Below, piece after piece: positions 17,291 through 25,519 of a DNA stretch of 64,000 bases. This DNA comes from JAZDFP01 sp043801445 (GTDB lineage Bacteria; Planctomycetota; MHYJ01; JACQXL01): NCBI GenBank assembly GCA_043801445.1, contig JAZDMB010000033.1:1-64000 (forward strand), read 5' to 3'. How positions within the stretch are numbered: position 1 is the first letter of the stretch; the number at the start of each line of letters is the position of its first letter. The notes below the pieces were generated by a model that saw nothing but the letters and a program-made list of their open reading frames with translations, had not been told where the DNA came from and did not search any database. A program made the position numbers and the translations under genes.

Positions 17291-18508
17291 TTACACATTG
17301 ATATCTAATTTTCCTTCGATAACCTTGCCGTATGTTTGCAGGTCTAACCCCCACAGGTGGATAAAGCCTTCAGCGGCTTTATGGTTAAATGTATCACCGG
17401 CCTCATAGGTGGCAAGTTTTACATTATATAACGAGAAAGGCGATTGCCGACCCGCTGCCGCGCAACTGCCCTTATAGAGTTTCATTCGTACCTTACCGGT
17501 TACTGTCTGCTGGGTGGTTTCAACAAAGGCGTTCAGCGCCTGCCTGAGCGGCGAAAACCAGAGTCCGTAGTAAATCAGTTCCGAATATTTCTGTTCTATC
17601 AGTTTCTTGAAGTGGCTGGTGTCTCTGGTAAGCGTCATTGATTCCAGCGCCTGATGGGCTTTGTGGAGCACTGTGCCGGCAGGGCATTCATAGACCTCCC
17701 TTGATTTTATGCCGACTAACCGGTTCTCAATGTGGTCAATCCGTCCGACGCTGTTTGCTCCGGCAATTTTGTTAAGCGAGTTAATCAACGCCAGTAGGCC
17801 CATCTTCTTACCGTCAAGACTGACCGGAATGCCTTTTTCGAATTCTATCGTTACATAGGCGGGGACATCCGGTGCATCCGAAGGCGAGGTGGTTAATTCA
17901 AATGCATTTTCAGGCGGCTCAACCCAGGCATCTTCTAAAACACCGCATTCAATGCTCCGACCCCATAAATTCTCGTCAATGCTGTATGTTTTGGTTTTGA
18001 TAATCCCGTCAAGCGGGATATTATTGGTCTTGGCATATTCTATTGCCGAAGACCGCGTGAAATCCCATTCCCGGGCAGGTGCGATAATTTTAAGTTTCGG
18101 ATTAAGCACATTGACTGAAACATCAAACCTGACCTGGTCGTTACCCTTGCCGGTGCAGCCGTGCGCCACGGCAGTTGCATTCTCCTGAGCGGCTACCTTG
18201 ACCAGCAACTGGGCAATCAGAGGCCGACCCAGCGCAGTTGCCAGCAGATAATTGTTTTCGTAAGCCGCATTTGCTTTCAGCGCCGGAAGGATACACTTTT
18301 TTACGAAATCCTCTTTGGCATCGATTAGAATGGATTTGATTGCCCCGACTTTCAATGCCTTCTGCCGCACCGCTTCAAGGTCGCCGCCCTGACCGATATC
18401 AACGATGAGGGTAATTACCTCGGCATTATACTTTTCCTGCAACCACTTGATGGCGACAGAAGTATCCAGTCCTCCCGAGTAAGCCATTACAATTCGTTCT
18501 TTATTCAT
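17291..18508 (-). CDS. argG: Argininosuccinate synthase
   Basis: This enzyme joins citrulline and aspartate using ATP. The protein has 405 residues and the PP-loop motif AYSGGLDTS at the N terminus, with AHGCTGKGNDQVRF and SIDENLWGRSIE further on. AAGGAGATTGAG precedes the ATG at 18508. It lies 72 bases downstream of argR on the same strand, so it is probably read from the ARG-box promoter upstream of argR. The spacer between them carries a short GC palindrome around 18557-18578. No argF or carAB is present in the window, so citrulline synthesis must be encoded elsewhere. Confidence 0.96.
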   Translation of the reverse strand: MNKERIVMAYSGGLDTSVAIKWLQEKYNAEVITLIVDIGQGGDLEAVRQKALKVGAIKSILIDAKEDFVKKCILPALKANAAYENNYLLATALGRPLIAQLLVKVAAQENATAVAHGCTGKGNDQVRFDVSVNVLNPKLKIIAPAREWDFTRSSAIEYAKTNNIPLDGIIKTKTYSIDENLWGRSIECGVLEDAWVEPPENAFELTTSPSDAPDVPAYVTIEFEKGIPVSLDGKKMGLLALINSLNKIAGANSVGRIDHIENRLVGIKSREVYECPAGTVLHKAHQALESMTLTRDTSHFKKLIEQKYSELIYYGLWFSPLRQALNAFVETTQQTVTGKVRMKLYKGSCAAAGRQSPFSLYNVKLATYEAGDTFNHKAAEGFIHLWGLDLQTYGKVIEGKLDINV

Positions 18509-18580
18509 CTCAATCTCCTTTATTCAGTAATCGGATTAAACCGATTTATTCGATTAATCTCCGCCTGAGGCGGGCAGGCG

Positions 18581-19039
18581 TCAAGTCCGTTTGCCTGCAT
18601 TTATTATTGACATTATCTTTGATACGGATTGTTTATTCTTAACCACAATCAAAAAGGTATCATCACCGGCGATGGTGCCGAGAATCTCAGTCATGTTAAG
18701 ACCATCAACCAGACGGGCAGTTCCTGATGCCTCGCCCGGCAGGGTCTTAACCACAATCATGTTGCCGTTATGTTTAATGTCAGTCATATTGTTGACGAAC
18801 CGACGGATGAGTTCGGCTGAGGTTCCCGGCACGGCCGTAGCTGAAGGCAAACAGTAATGCCGGCCGCTCGGTCCGGGTACCAGTATAATTCCCATCTCCG
18901 CGATATCCCTGGAAAGTGTCGCCTGAGTTACATTAATTCCTTTTTGCCGCAGATGCTTCAGTAACTTTTCTTGCGTGGATACAGCACACTTTTTGATTAT
19001 TCGAGTAATCCTTGAATGTCTGGCTAATTTTTCTTTCAT
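18581..19039 (-). CDS. argR: Arginine repressor ArgR
   Basis: A transcription factor of 152 residues that, with arginine as co-repressor, binds ARG boxes. The N-terminal winged helix contains NVTQATLSRDIAEMG. The C-terminal domain has GTIAGDDTFLIVV, with the Asp-Asp that binds arginine in the hexamer. It heads the minus-strand arg gene run. Two ARG boxes overlap its promoter (19104-19138), so it probably represses itself and the genes behind it. A GGAAG lies about ten bases before the ATG. Confidence 0.95.
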   Translation of the reverse strand: MKEKLARHSRITRIIKKCAVSTQEKLLKHLRQKGINVTQATLSRDIAEMGIILVPGPSGRHYCLPSATAVPGTSAELIRRFVNNMTDIKHNGNMIVVKTLPGEASGTARLVDGLNMTEILGTIAGDDTFLIVVKNKQSVSKIMSIINAGKRT

Positions 19040-19103
19040 ATATAAGCACTTCCAATATCTGCTTACTAACCTTATGAACCCAGCCCATAAGGTACGGACT
19101 GGA

Positions 19104-19158
19104 TGAATAATTATTCAATAACGTTGCATATTTATACATATAGGAAAGTTTCTGTCAA
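19104..19158 (-). promoter_or_regulatory. Promoter and tandem ARG boxes of the argR-argGHCJBD operon
   Basis: On the minus strand a -35 TTGACA (19153-19158) and a -10 TATAAA (19131-19136) are 16 bases apart. ARG box 1 is TGAATAATTATTCA (19104-19117), a perfect palindrome matching the classical core. ARG box 2 is TGCATATTTATACA when read on the plus strand (19125-19138) and covers the -10. Their centres are 21 bases apart, the spacing known for paired boxes bound by one ArgR hexamer. The first ATG is about 85 bases downstream. Confidence 0.85.
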
Positions 19159-19668
19159 GAGAATGGTAATATTTCTGAAGGTTTTTCTGTGCAAACTATA
19201 AAATACCGTTACCTCCTTAAAACCGCATAATAACAAGGGTCTGGTCGTTTCTCCGCGCGCAAATTCCCGCACTATCAAGAAAAATAATAGATTTTTGTAA
19301 AATATTTTTTACGGTATAGAAAAGTATAAAATTAGCCACGGAGATATAGAGTTCACAGAGAAATAAGATTTATTTATAAGGAGTCCATGGAAACTGGAAA
19401 TTCATTAATCTTGAATTCCTGCCTGCCCGACCTTTTGGTCGTTCGGGCGGGGTTTCCTTATAATTATTTCGGCTCTGTGTTCTTTGTGGTGAGATATGAA
19501 CATTAAGGTTTGTCTCGTTAGGAGCCGTCTGGTCGAAATAATTTGAGATTGTTGACAAAATTAACAATCTCATTTATCGTATAATTAATTAAAAGTAAGC
19601 GGATTAAACAGATAAAACAGATATTTATAATTCCGTTTCATCCGTTAAATCTGTTTACTAAATTTTCA
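19159..19668. other. Spacer between divergent arg and acetyl-CoA synthetase genes
   Basis: Apart from the second MITE copy (19374-19463) there is word-like degenerate repeat text: CACGGAG/CACAGAG around 19336-19362, CTCTGTGTTCTTTGTGG near 19472-19490, and GATTAAACAGATAAAACAGA near 19604-19623. No gene or clear promoter for the acetyl-CoA synthetase gene was identified. Confidence 0.5.
19374..19463. repeat. 90-bp MITE-like element, copy 2 (inverted relative to copy 1)
   Basis: The ends are TTATAAGGAGTCC and GGTTTCCTTATAA, with two mismatches between the arms. The core, including the 30-bp palindrome at 19422-19451, matches the reverse complement of 5648-5737 over the full 90 bases with about ten differences. 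Confidence 0.75.
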
Positions 19669-21870
19669 ATGATAAAAGACTTATTTCAACCATCATCCAT
19701 AGCAGTTATAGGCGCATCGCATCAACCCGGTAAATTGGGTAATGCCACGCTGAAAAATATTATTACAAGCGGATATAAAGGCAAAATATATCCGGTTAAT
19801 AATAAAGCTGTCGAGATATTCGGCATCAAATGTTATCCTGATATAACTGATATCCCGGGTGATATAGACTTAGCGGTATTTTCTGTTCCGGCGCCGTATG
19901 TTCTGCCGATTTTAAAATCAGCTGTCCAGTCAAAGAAGCATCTGAAATCTGCGATAATCATAACAGCCGGGTTCAAAGAAATAGGTTTAGAAGGCGCCCG
20001 AATGGAAAAGGAAATACGCGAGATATTGAAACAGAACAATATCAGCGCCATCGGTCCTAACGGAGTCGGTTTTATTGATATGGCCACCCCGGTTAACGCA
20101 ACATTCCTTCCCTCAGACAAATTACCACCGCGTGGCCAAATCGCCTTTTTCTCGCAATCAGGCGGATTATGTATGGCTATTCTGGACTGGGCAATTCAGG
20201 AAAAAATAGGCATATCTAAAATAATCAGCTTGGGCAATAAAATCGACGTAGATGAAGTTGCCTTGCTTGATTATCTGGCACAGGATAATGAGGTCGGCGT
20301 AATTTTAGGTTATCTGGAAGCCATTGATAACGGCCGCGCCTTTATGGAAGCAGCCAAAAGGGTCAGTAAAATAAAACCAGTTATTATGGTAAAGGGCGGT
20401 TCCAGTATTGCCGGCTCAAGAGCCGCATCTTCGCATACCGGTTCATTGGCAGGACAAGACCGCGCTTATCAGGCGGCTTTTATCCAATCCGGCGTTATCA
20501 GGGTCGAAACGCTCACTGAATTATTTGATGTTGCCCGTGCTTTTGTAACATACCTGCCTGCCCGACTGGCAAGGTCAGGCGGGCCTGCCGAAACCATATC
20601 TGCCAATAAAACCGGATTGACTCAACCCGGATCGTCTTACGGAAAAGGAGTACAACTTAAAGGTCCTCGTATTGCCATTATCACAAATGCCGGCGGTCCG
20701 GCAGTTATGGCAACCGACCGAATTGAGAAATCCAAGATTCTTAATATAGCTCAATTCAGTGAAGATACGATTAATACGCTTCGGACCGGATTCCCGCCCG
20801 GCGCTAATTTCTATAACCCGATTGATGTAATTGCTGATGCTACTTATGAACGCTATACTCTGGCAATCGAGGCGGCACATAATGACAAAAATGTTGATGG
20901 AATATTAGCCATATTATTGCCTGCCAGCAAAGAAAAACAACCAGAAGCCATTGCTCAAGCTATCATAGAGATGTTCCAAAAAGCACAGAAACCAATTCTG
21001 AATTGTTTTATGGGCGGTGAACTATCAGCTCGAGCTGTGGAGATTGCCTCAAAGGCAGGTATGACTACATATGACATGCCTGAAAGAGCTATACTGGCAT
21101 TCGAAGCTATGTATAAGCACTCACAGTGGCAGAATAAAGAAACTAAAAACGAAAAACTAAAAACTAAAAAATTATCTAAGTCATGCGCTTTATGCTCTAA
21201 GATTTTGAATTCAGGCAGGAATATTACTACTGACGAAGCGCTTAAGGTGCTGTCTAATTACGGCATAGATGTTCCAGATTTTCGGCTGGTGCCGACATTA
21301 GAAATGGCTTTTGAAGCGGCAGAAAAAATCGGCTACCCAGTAGCACTTAAAATTGTCTCCCCGGAAATCTCTCATAAAACTGATTTCGGCGGAGTAAAAT
21401 TAAATATCTATACGCCGGCTGAATTAAAAAAAGCCTATCAGGAAATTACCGAAGGAGTTAACCATTACTCGCCTGATGCAATAATTAAAGGGGTAATGGT
21501 TCAAAAAATGATACCGGGCGGAAAAGAGGTTATCATCGGGGTTTCCAGGGATCATCAATTTGGACCATTGATTATGTTTGGTCTGGGTGGTATTTATGTT
21601 GAGGTGTTAAAGGATGTTTCATTCAGATTGGCACCTCTGACAATGTCGGATATTGATGCAATGATACACGAGATAAAAACCTATCCACTTCTTACCGGTA
21701 TAAGAGGCCAGGAAATATCAGACTTACAGACTCTTAAGGAAACAATCCTTAAAATATCGCAGCTGGTGGTGGATTTTCCCCAGATTATGGAACTGGATAT
21801 TAATCCTTATAAAATATTCGCCAAAGGTGGTATGGCTATAGATGCCAGAATGAGTATAACCAATAAATAG
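19669..21870 (+). CDS. Acetate-CoA ligase (ADP-forming), alpha-beta fusion
   Basis: This cytoplasmic enzyme makes ATP from ADP, phosphate and acetyl-CoA (or another acyl-CoA), releasing the acid. The alpha part (CoA-binding and succinyl-CoA-ligase-like domains) spans about residues 1-465, with the phosphohistidine His256 in SSHTGSLAG. The beta part, an ATP-grasp domain, starts near 500 (ALKVLSNYGIDVPDFR, YPVALKIVSPEISHKTD). About 35 residues at 297-331 are foreign to the family and contain PARLARSGG, encoded by a 27-bp palindrome at 20557-20583. With AOR and ferredoxin this suggests ATP gain during fermentation of 2-oxoacids or aldehydes. A BioD-like gene follows after 11 bases. Confidence 0.93.
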   Translation: MIKDLFQPSSIAVIGASHQPGKLGNATLKNIITSGYKGKIYPVNNKAVEIFGIKCYPDITDIPGDIDLAVFSVPAPYVLPILKSAVQSKKHLKSAIIITAGFKEIGLEGARMEKEIREILKQNNISAIGPNGVGFIDMATPVNATFLPSDKLPPRGQIAFFSQSGGLCMAILDWAIQEKIGISKIISLGNKIDVDEVALLDYLAQDNEVGVILGYLEAIDNGRAFMEAAKRVSKIKPVIMVKGGSSIAGSRAASSHTGSLAGQDRAYQAAFIQSGVIRVETLTELFDVARAFVTYLPARLARSGGPAETISANKTGLTQPGSSYGKGVQLKGPRIAIITNAGGPAVMATDRIEKSKILNIAQFSEDTINTLRTGFPPGANFYNPIDVIADATYERYTLAIEAAHNDKNVDGILAILLPASKEKQPEAIAQAIIEMFQKAQKPILNCFMGGELSARAVEIASKAGMTTYDMPERAILAFEAMYKHSQWQNKETKNEKLKTKKLSKSCALCSKILNSGRNITTDEALKVLSNYGIDVPDFRLVPTLEMAFEAAEKIGYPVALKIVSPEISHKTDFGGVKLNIYTPAELKKAYQEITEGVNHYSPDAIIKGVMVQKMIPGGKEVIIGVSRDHQFGPLIMFGLGGIYVEVLKDVSFRLAPLTMSDIDAMIHEIKTYPLLTGIRGQEISDLQTLKETILKISQLVVDFPQIMELDINPYKIFAKGGMAIDARMSITNK
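20557..20583. repeat. 27-bp PAR-family palindrome inside the acetyl-CoA synthetase gene
   Basis: CCTGCCCGAC, seven loop bases, then GTCAGGCGGG. It is three bases shorter in the loop than the 30-bp copies, so it still adds whole codons. It is read as P-A-R-L-A-R-S-G-G, the same frame as in argC. Confidence 0.8.
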
Positions 21871-21881
21871 GAGAAATTATT

Positions 21882-22970
21882 ATGAAAACGTTATTTATTT
21901 CATCGGTCAATGATGCAGCCGGTAAAAATATGCTTATTGCCGGCATAGGCCAGAAACTGTTAAGCGACAAATATAAGATTGGATTTCTTAAACCGCTCGG
22001 TAATAAACCATTCCGCGATGGGCGGACTCTCAGCGATGAGGATGTCCTGCTTTTCCATAAAATCTTCAATCTCGAAGACCAGATCAATAATCTTTCTTCA
22101 TTAATTGTAACGGACGACTTAATCAAAGAAATGATTGACGGAAGAACCAAGATAGATCTTATGGAAGAAATCAAGCACAGTATAGAAAAGATTTCAGCCG
22201 ACAAAGATATTCTTTTGGTGAAAGGATTAGGGCATTTCTATCGCGGTATCGGATTTGGAGCAAACGAAACTAATTTAATCAAGGAATTCAACTGGCGCAC
22301 CATATTGATTGACGGTTATCACAGAAGCAGGTTTACCTTGCCTTTAGATATTATTGAAGGTTTTATTACAGCTAAAAAGATACTGGGTAATCTTCTGATC
22401 GGCGTTATTTTTAACTATGTGCCTGAAAATCAGATTGATTATCTTAAAGATAAAATAGTTCCCTTCCTTCAGAAGGAATATAAAATAGATGTTTTGGGTA
22501 TGATTCCTGCTTCTCCAAGATTAAGGGCGTTATCTATCCATGAAATAAAAAATATGCTTAATGCCGAATTACTTTACGGTGCTGACAAGCAGGACCATAT
22601 TATCGAAGAGTTCTGTTTGAGTACGATGAATATGGAAAACGATATCAGGTATTTCCGTGAGACGAAACACAATGCGGTAATCATCAGCGGCGACCGCATA
22701 GATATCCAGCTTGCCGCCTTGGAAAGCGACACCGAGTGTCTTATTCTTACGGGTAAACTTTATCCGCCTGAAGTCATTCTTAGTAAGGCAGAAGAAAATA
22801 AAGTGCCGGTAATGGTGGTAAGAGATAGTTCGCTCAAAACCGCGGAAAAGATTGAACGACTCAGACGGCACCTCGGATTTTATACCCCATCTAAGATACC
22901 CGAAGCTATTAAGATTACCCAGAAGAATGTGAATATTAAGGCAATATATAAGAAGTTGGAATTAAAGTAA
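21882..22970 (+). CDS. BioD-like / DRTGG-domain protein (phosphotransacetylase N-terminal family)
   Basis: A protein of 362 residues. The N-terminal two thirds resemble the dethiobiotin-synthase-like P-loop fold (FISSVNDAAGKNMLIAGIGQ, then FLKPLGN). The C-terminal part resembles a DRTGG domain (NDIRYFRETKHNAVIISGDRIDIQLAAL). This arrangement matches the N-terminal half of long phosphate acetyltransferases, but the catalytic acetyltransferase domain is absent. Such stand-alone proteins are often found beside ADP-forming acetyl-CoA synthetase genes, as here, and are thought to be regulatory; the actual role is unknown. AGGAG precedes the ATG at 21882. It is very likely one operon with 19669-21870. 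Confidence 0.8.
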   Translation: MKTLFISSVNDAAGKNMLIAGIGQKLLSDKYKIGFLKPLGNKPFRDGRTLSDEDVLLFHKIFNLEDQINNLSSLIVTDDLIKEMIDGRTKIDLMEEIKHSIEKISADKDILLVKGLGHFYRGIGFGANETNLIKEFNWRTILIDGYHRSRFTLPLDIIEGFITAKKILGNLLIGVIFNYVPENQIDYLKDKIVPFLQKEYKIDVLGMIPASPRLRALSIHEIKNMLNAELLYGADKQDHIIEEFCLSTMNMENDIRYFRETKHNAVIISGDRIDIQLAALESDTECLILTGKLYPPEVILSKAEENKVPVMVVRDSSLKTAEKIERLRRHLGFYTPSKIPEAIKITQKNVNIKAIYKKLELK

Positions 22971-22987
22971 GCAGTTTGGCTTGGCCA

Positions 22988-23059
22988 GTTAGAAGCGTTC
23001 CTAAAGGTTGGTCGGAATATAGTAAAGTTTTAGGATTATTGTGTTTGTTTGCTTCTAAC
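22988..23059. repeat. Nested inverted repeat in the spacer after the DRTGG gene
   Basis: GTTAGAAGC (22988-22996) and GCTTCTAAC (23051-23059) form perfect 9-bp arms. CCTAAA (23000-23005) and TTTAGG (23029-23034) nest inside. A small GGGG-CCCC hairpin follows at 23060-23073. It may be a terminator or a structured RNA; no T-run is seen. A TTGACA at 23098-23103 could be part of the promoter for the next gene. Confidence 0.4.
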
Positions 23060-23172
23060 GGGGTAAGTTCCCCAATACATATTCCCATAATTATTTCTTG
23101 ACAAGAAATATAGTAATGATAAAAATAATTTGTTTTAATAATATAAATTGTTCTAACAAAGGAGTAAGCATA

Positions 23173-25425
23173 ATGAAAAGGTTAATTGCGAGCATATTAA
23201 TTTTATTAGTTCTAATCAATGTATCGTTTTTATCATCTCAAGAAAAAGAGGAAAATACTCAATTTAAGTCATTATATAGAGAAGGAATAGAATTAGTAAA
23301 ACGCGGTCAGTATAACGAGGCGTATGTTTCATTTGAAAAGGCATTACAGCTTAAACCATCATCCGATTTGATACGTTACATGATTCAAGAAACAGGTGAT
23401 TTAATCCTTCAGGATATGTTAGGACGACCAGATTTACACCAAACCGCTTTGCGCATCCTAGAATTAGGTAAAGGGGCATATCAAAGACTGGTGCGTTCTC
23501 CGGAAGAAATTCAGAAAATTATTGTTCAATTGGATGGTCCTTTTGACAAGAAATGGGAAGCTATTAATCTATTGGCTGCTATAGGACAAAGAGCTACACC
23601 ATTTTTAATTGAACAATTAGCAAATCCATCTGATACGATCCGCGCAAATACAATGCACGCATTAGAAAAAATCGGCAATGAAGCAGTCTTCTCCTTAATA
23701 GAATCGTTAAAAAGTAAGACCTTATTAATTAAGCAAAATGCGGCGATTATTCTGGGCGTTATCAAGGATAAACGGGCTATCGCAGCATTAAAACAAATCT
23801 GCGAAGACGATGAAGAATCACCAGAGGTTAAACGATACGCTGTTGAATCTCTTAAGAAAATAACTAAAACCAATGTTGACCAACTTAAGCCTGCAAAAGA
23901 ATATTATTATACTCTTGCTGAGAATTTTTATTATAGTCATCCATCTGTAATGACTAATTTTTATGGCGATTATATTATCTGGCGATGGGATAAGGAATCT
24001 AATAGTTTAAAAATGAAAGAAGTTCCTGATTTTACTTTTAACGATCTAATGGCTGAAGAATATTGTTATGCCGGCTTGAAATTAGATGAAAATTATGAGC
24101 CATTATGGTCTCTATTGGTATGTGCTTTATTATCTCGATACAATAAATCAGATGTAGTTTTGCAATCAGCTTTCAAGAAAAATAAATCTGGCGAAGTAAC
24201 TCAGGAAATACTCACAAAACTGCAGGCTGATTTAGCCAATATAAAGGAAAACATTGTTGCCAGTTCCTTAGCAGGCAAATATTATTTCTATAAAGCCTTA
24301 CAACGTTCATTAGCAGATAATAATGCTGATGTTGCGGTGTCTTGTATGCAAGCCCTTAGGGATTCATCTGATCCCAGCGATTTATCCACGGGTCAAAGAA
24401 CATCAATGGGTACTCCTCTAATAGACGCCCTTTCGCATTCCGATAAAAGGATACGGTATGCAGCTGCTGAAGCTCTTTTAAAGATGAATCCACCGCAATC
24501 TTTCACGGGCATGGGAAAGGTTATTCCTATTATAAATGAAGCATTAGGAGAAAGCGGTGTCCGTGTTGTTCTTGTTATTGAACCTAGTCCCACAACATGT
24601 AGTTCTTTAAAAACTGAATTAGCCAAATTGAATTGCTTTACAGTAGCAACACTTACTGCTCAAGAAGGTATTAGTTCTGCGAAAAGGTTCCCGACTGAAG
24701 ACTTAATAATCCTTAATAATAAACTGGCAAATGAAGTGGTTTTCACTATTGATATTCTGGGTAAGAAGTATTCGGAAACAGTTTTTGATAGTCTAAAAGA
24801 AGATATTCGCACTAGGGGAATAGCAATTATAATGACAGGATCTAATGATGAAATAGAAAAAGCAAAAAGTATTTATCAGGATAAAGTGGATGATTACTTG
24901 GTTATGCCGGTAGAAAATAGTGTTTTGGGAGAAAGTATCAATAAAATTTTTCAGAGAGAAGATATACAGAATGACAGCAAAGCACGTGCTTTGAAAACTT
25001 GTAGTGACGCTGTTAGAATTCTGGCTAATTTAGATATAAGCCATACTATTTATCTTTACGACCAAACTGTAGATGCATTGGTAGGAGTACTTGAAAACAG
25101 GCCTGATGATATTCGATTGTCGGCTTTGCAAGCACTCAACCGTTTTGCTAACCCAACCGCTCTTCCCGGATTATATAAAACATTAGGTAATAAAGAAAAT
25201 CCCTTATTAATTAGAGTGAAAACAGCTGAGAGTATATCTAATGTCTTTAGAAGTAAACCGGAGAGCATTACTCTGGAAGGGTATGAGATTCTCAAGAAAA
25301 GTCTTATGGAAGATGAACCTGAAATCAAACAAGTAATTGCTATGGCATTAGGTAATGCCAAGCTTACATCGACGCAAAGAAAAGAATTATTTCAAATGAA
25401 ACAGCCGGTACTTCCTGGCGAATAA
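23173..25425 (+). CDS. Secreted TPR/HEAT-repeat protein with degenerate receiver domain
   Basis: I place the start at the ATG at 23173 because AAAGGAG precedes it and a signal peptide follows (MKRLIASILILLVLINVSFL); the frame is open upstream. The mature 750-residue chain has a TPR-like pair near residues 30-65, HEAT repeats around 125-230, a middle region of unknown fold, HEAT-like helices, then a response-regulator-like domain at about 455-600 (VVLVIEPSPTTC, DLIILNNKL, YLVMPVENS), and HEAT repeats to the end. In the receiver-like part the phospho-acceptor Asp is Asn and the conserved Lys is Met, so it should not be phosphorylated. It is followed by the FHA and prenyltransferase-like genes and probably acts in the envelope. 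Confidence 0.8.
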   Translation: MKRLIASILILLVLINVSFLSSQEKEENTQFKSLYREGIELVKRGQYNEAYVSFEKALQLKPSSDLIRYMIQETGDLILQDMLGRPDLHQTALRILELGKGAYQRLVRSPEEIQKIIVQLDGPFDKKWEAINLLAAIGQRATPFLIEQLANPSDTIRANTMHALEKIGNEAVFSLIESLKSKTLLIKQNAAIILGVIKDKRAIAALKQICEDDEESPEVKRYAVESLKKITKTNVDQLKPAKEYYYTLAENFYYSHPSVMTNFYGDYIIWRWDKESNSLKMKEVPDFTFNDLMAEEYCYAGLKLDENYEPLWSLLVCALLSRYNKSDVVLQSAFKKNKSGEVTQEILTKLQADLANIKENIVASSLAGKYYFYKALQRSLADNNADVAVSCMQALRDSSDPSDLSTGQRTSMGTPLIDALSHSDKRIRYAAAEALLKMNPPQSFTGMGKVIPIINEALGESGVRVVLVIEPSPTTCSSLKTELAKLNCFTVATLTAQEGISSAKRFPTEDLIILNNKLANEVVFTIDILGKKYSETVFDSLKEDIRTRGIAIIMTGSNDEIEKAKSIYQDKVDDYLVMPVENSVLGESINKIFQREDIQNDSKARALKTCSDAVRILANLDISHTIYLYDQTVDALVGVLENRPDDIRLSALQALNRFANPTALPGLYKTLGNKENPLLIRVKTAESISNVFRSKPESITLEGYEILKKSLMEDEPEIKQVIAMALGNAKLTSTQRKELFQMKQPVLPGE

Positions 25426-25519
25426 TTTATTTTGCAATACATAAGTATATCCTATCTTTAATCTGGCTTAGATAGAGTATGTTTTTTTATTTGCTACTAC
25501 AAAGATTATAAGTCTGAAT

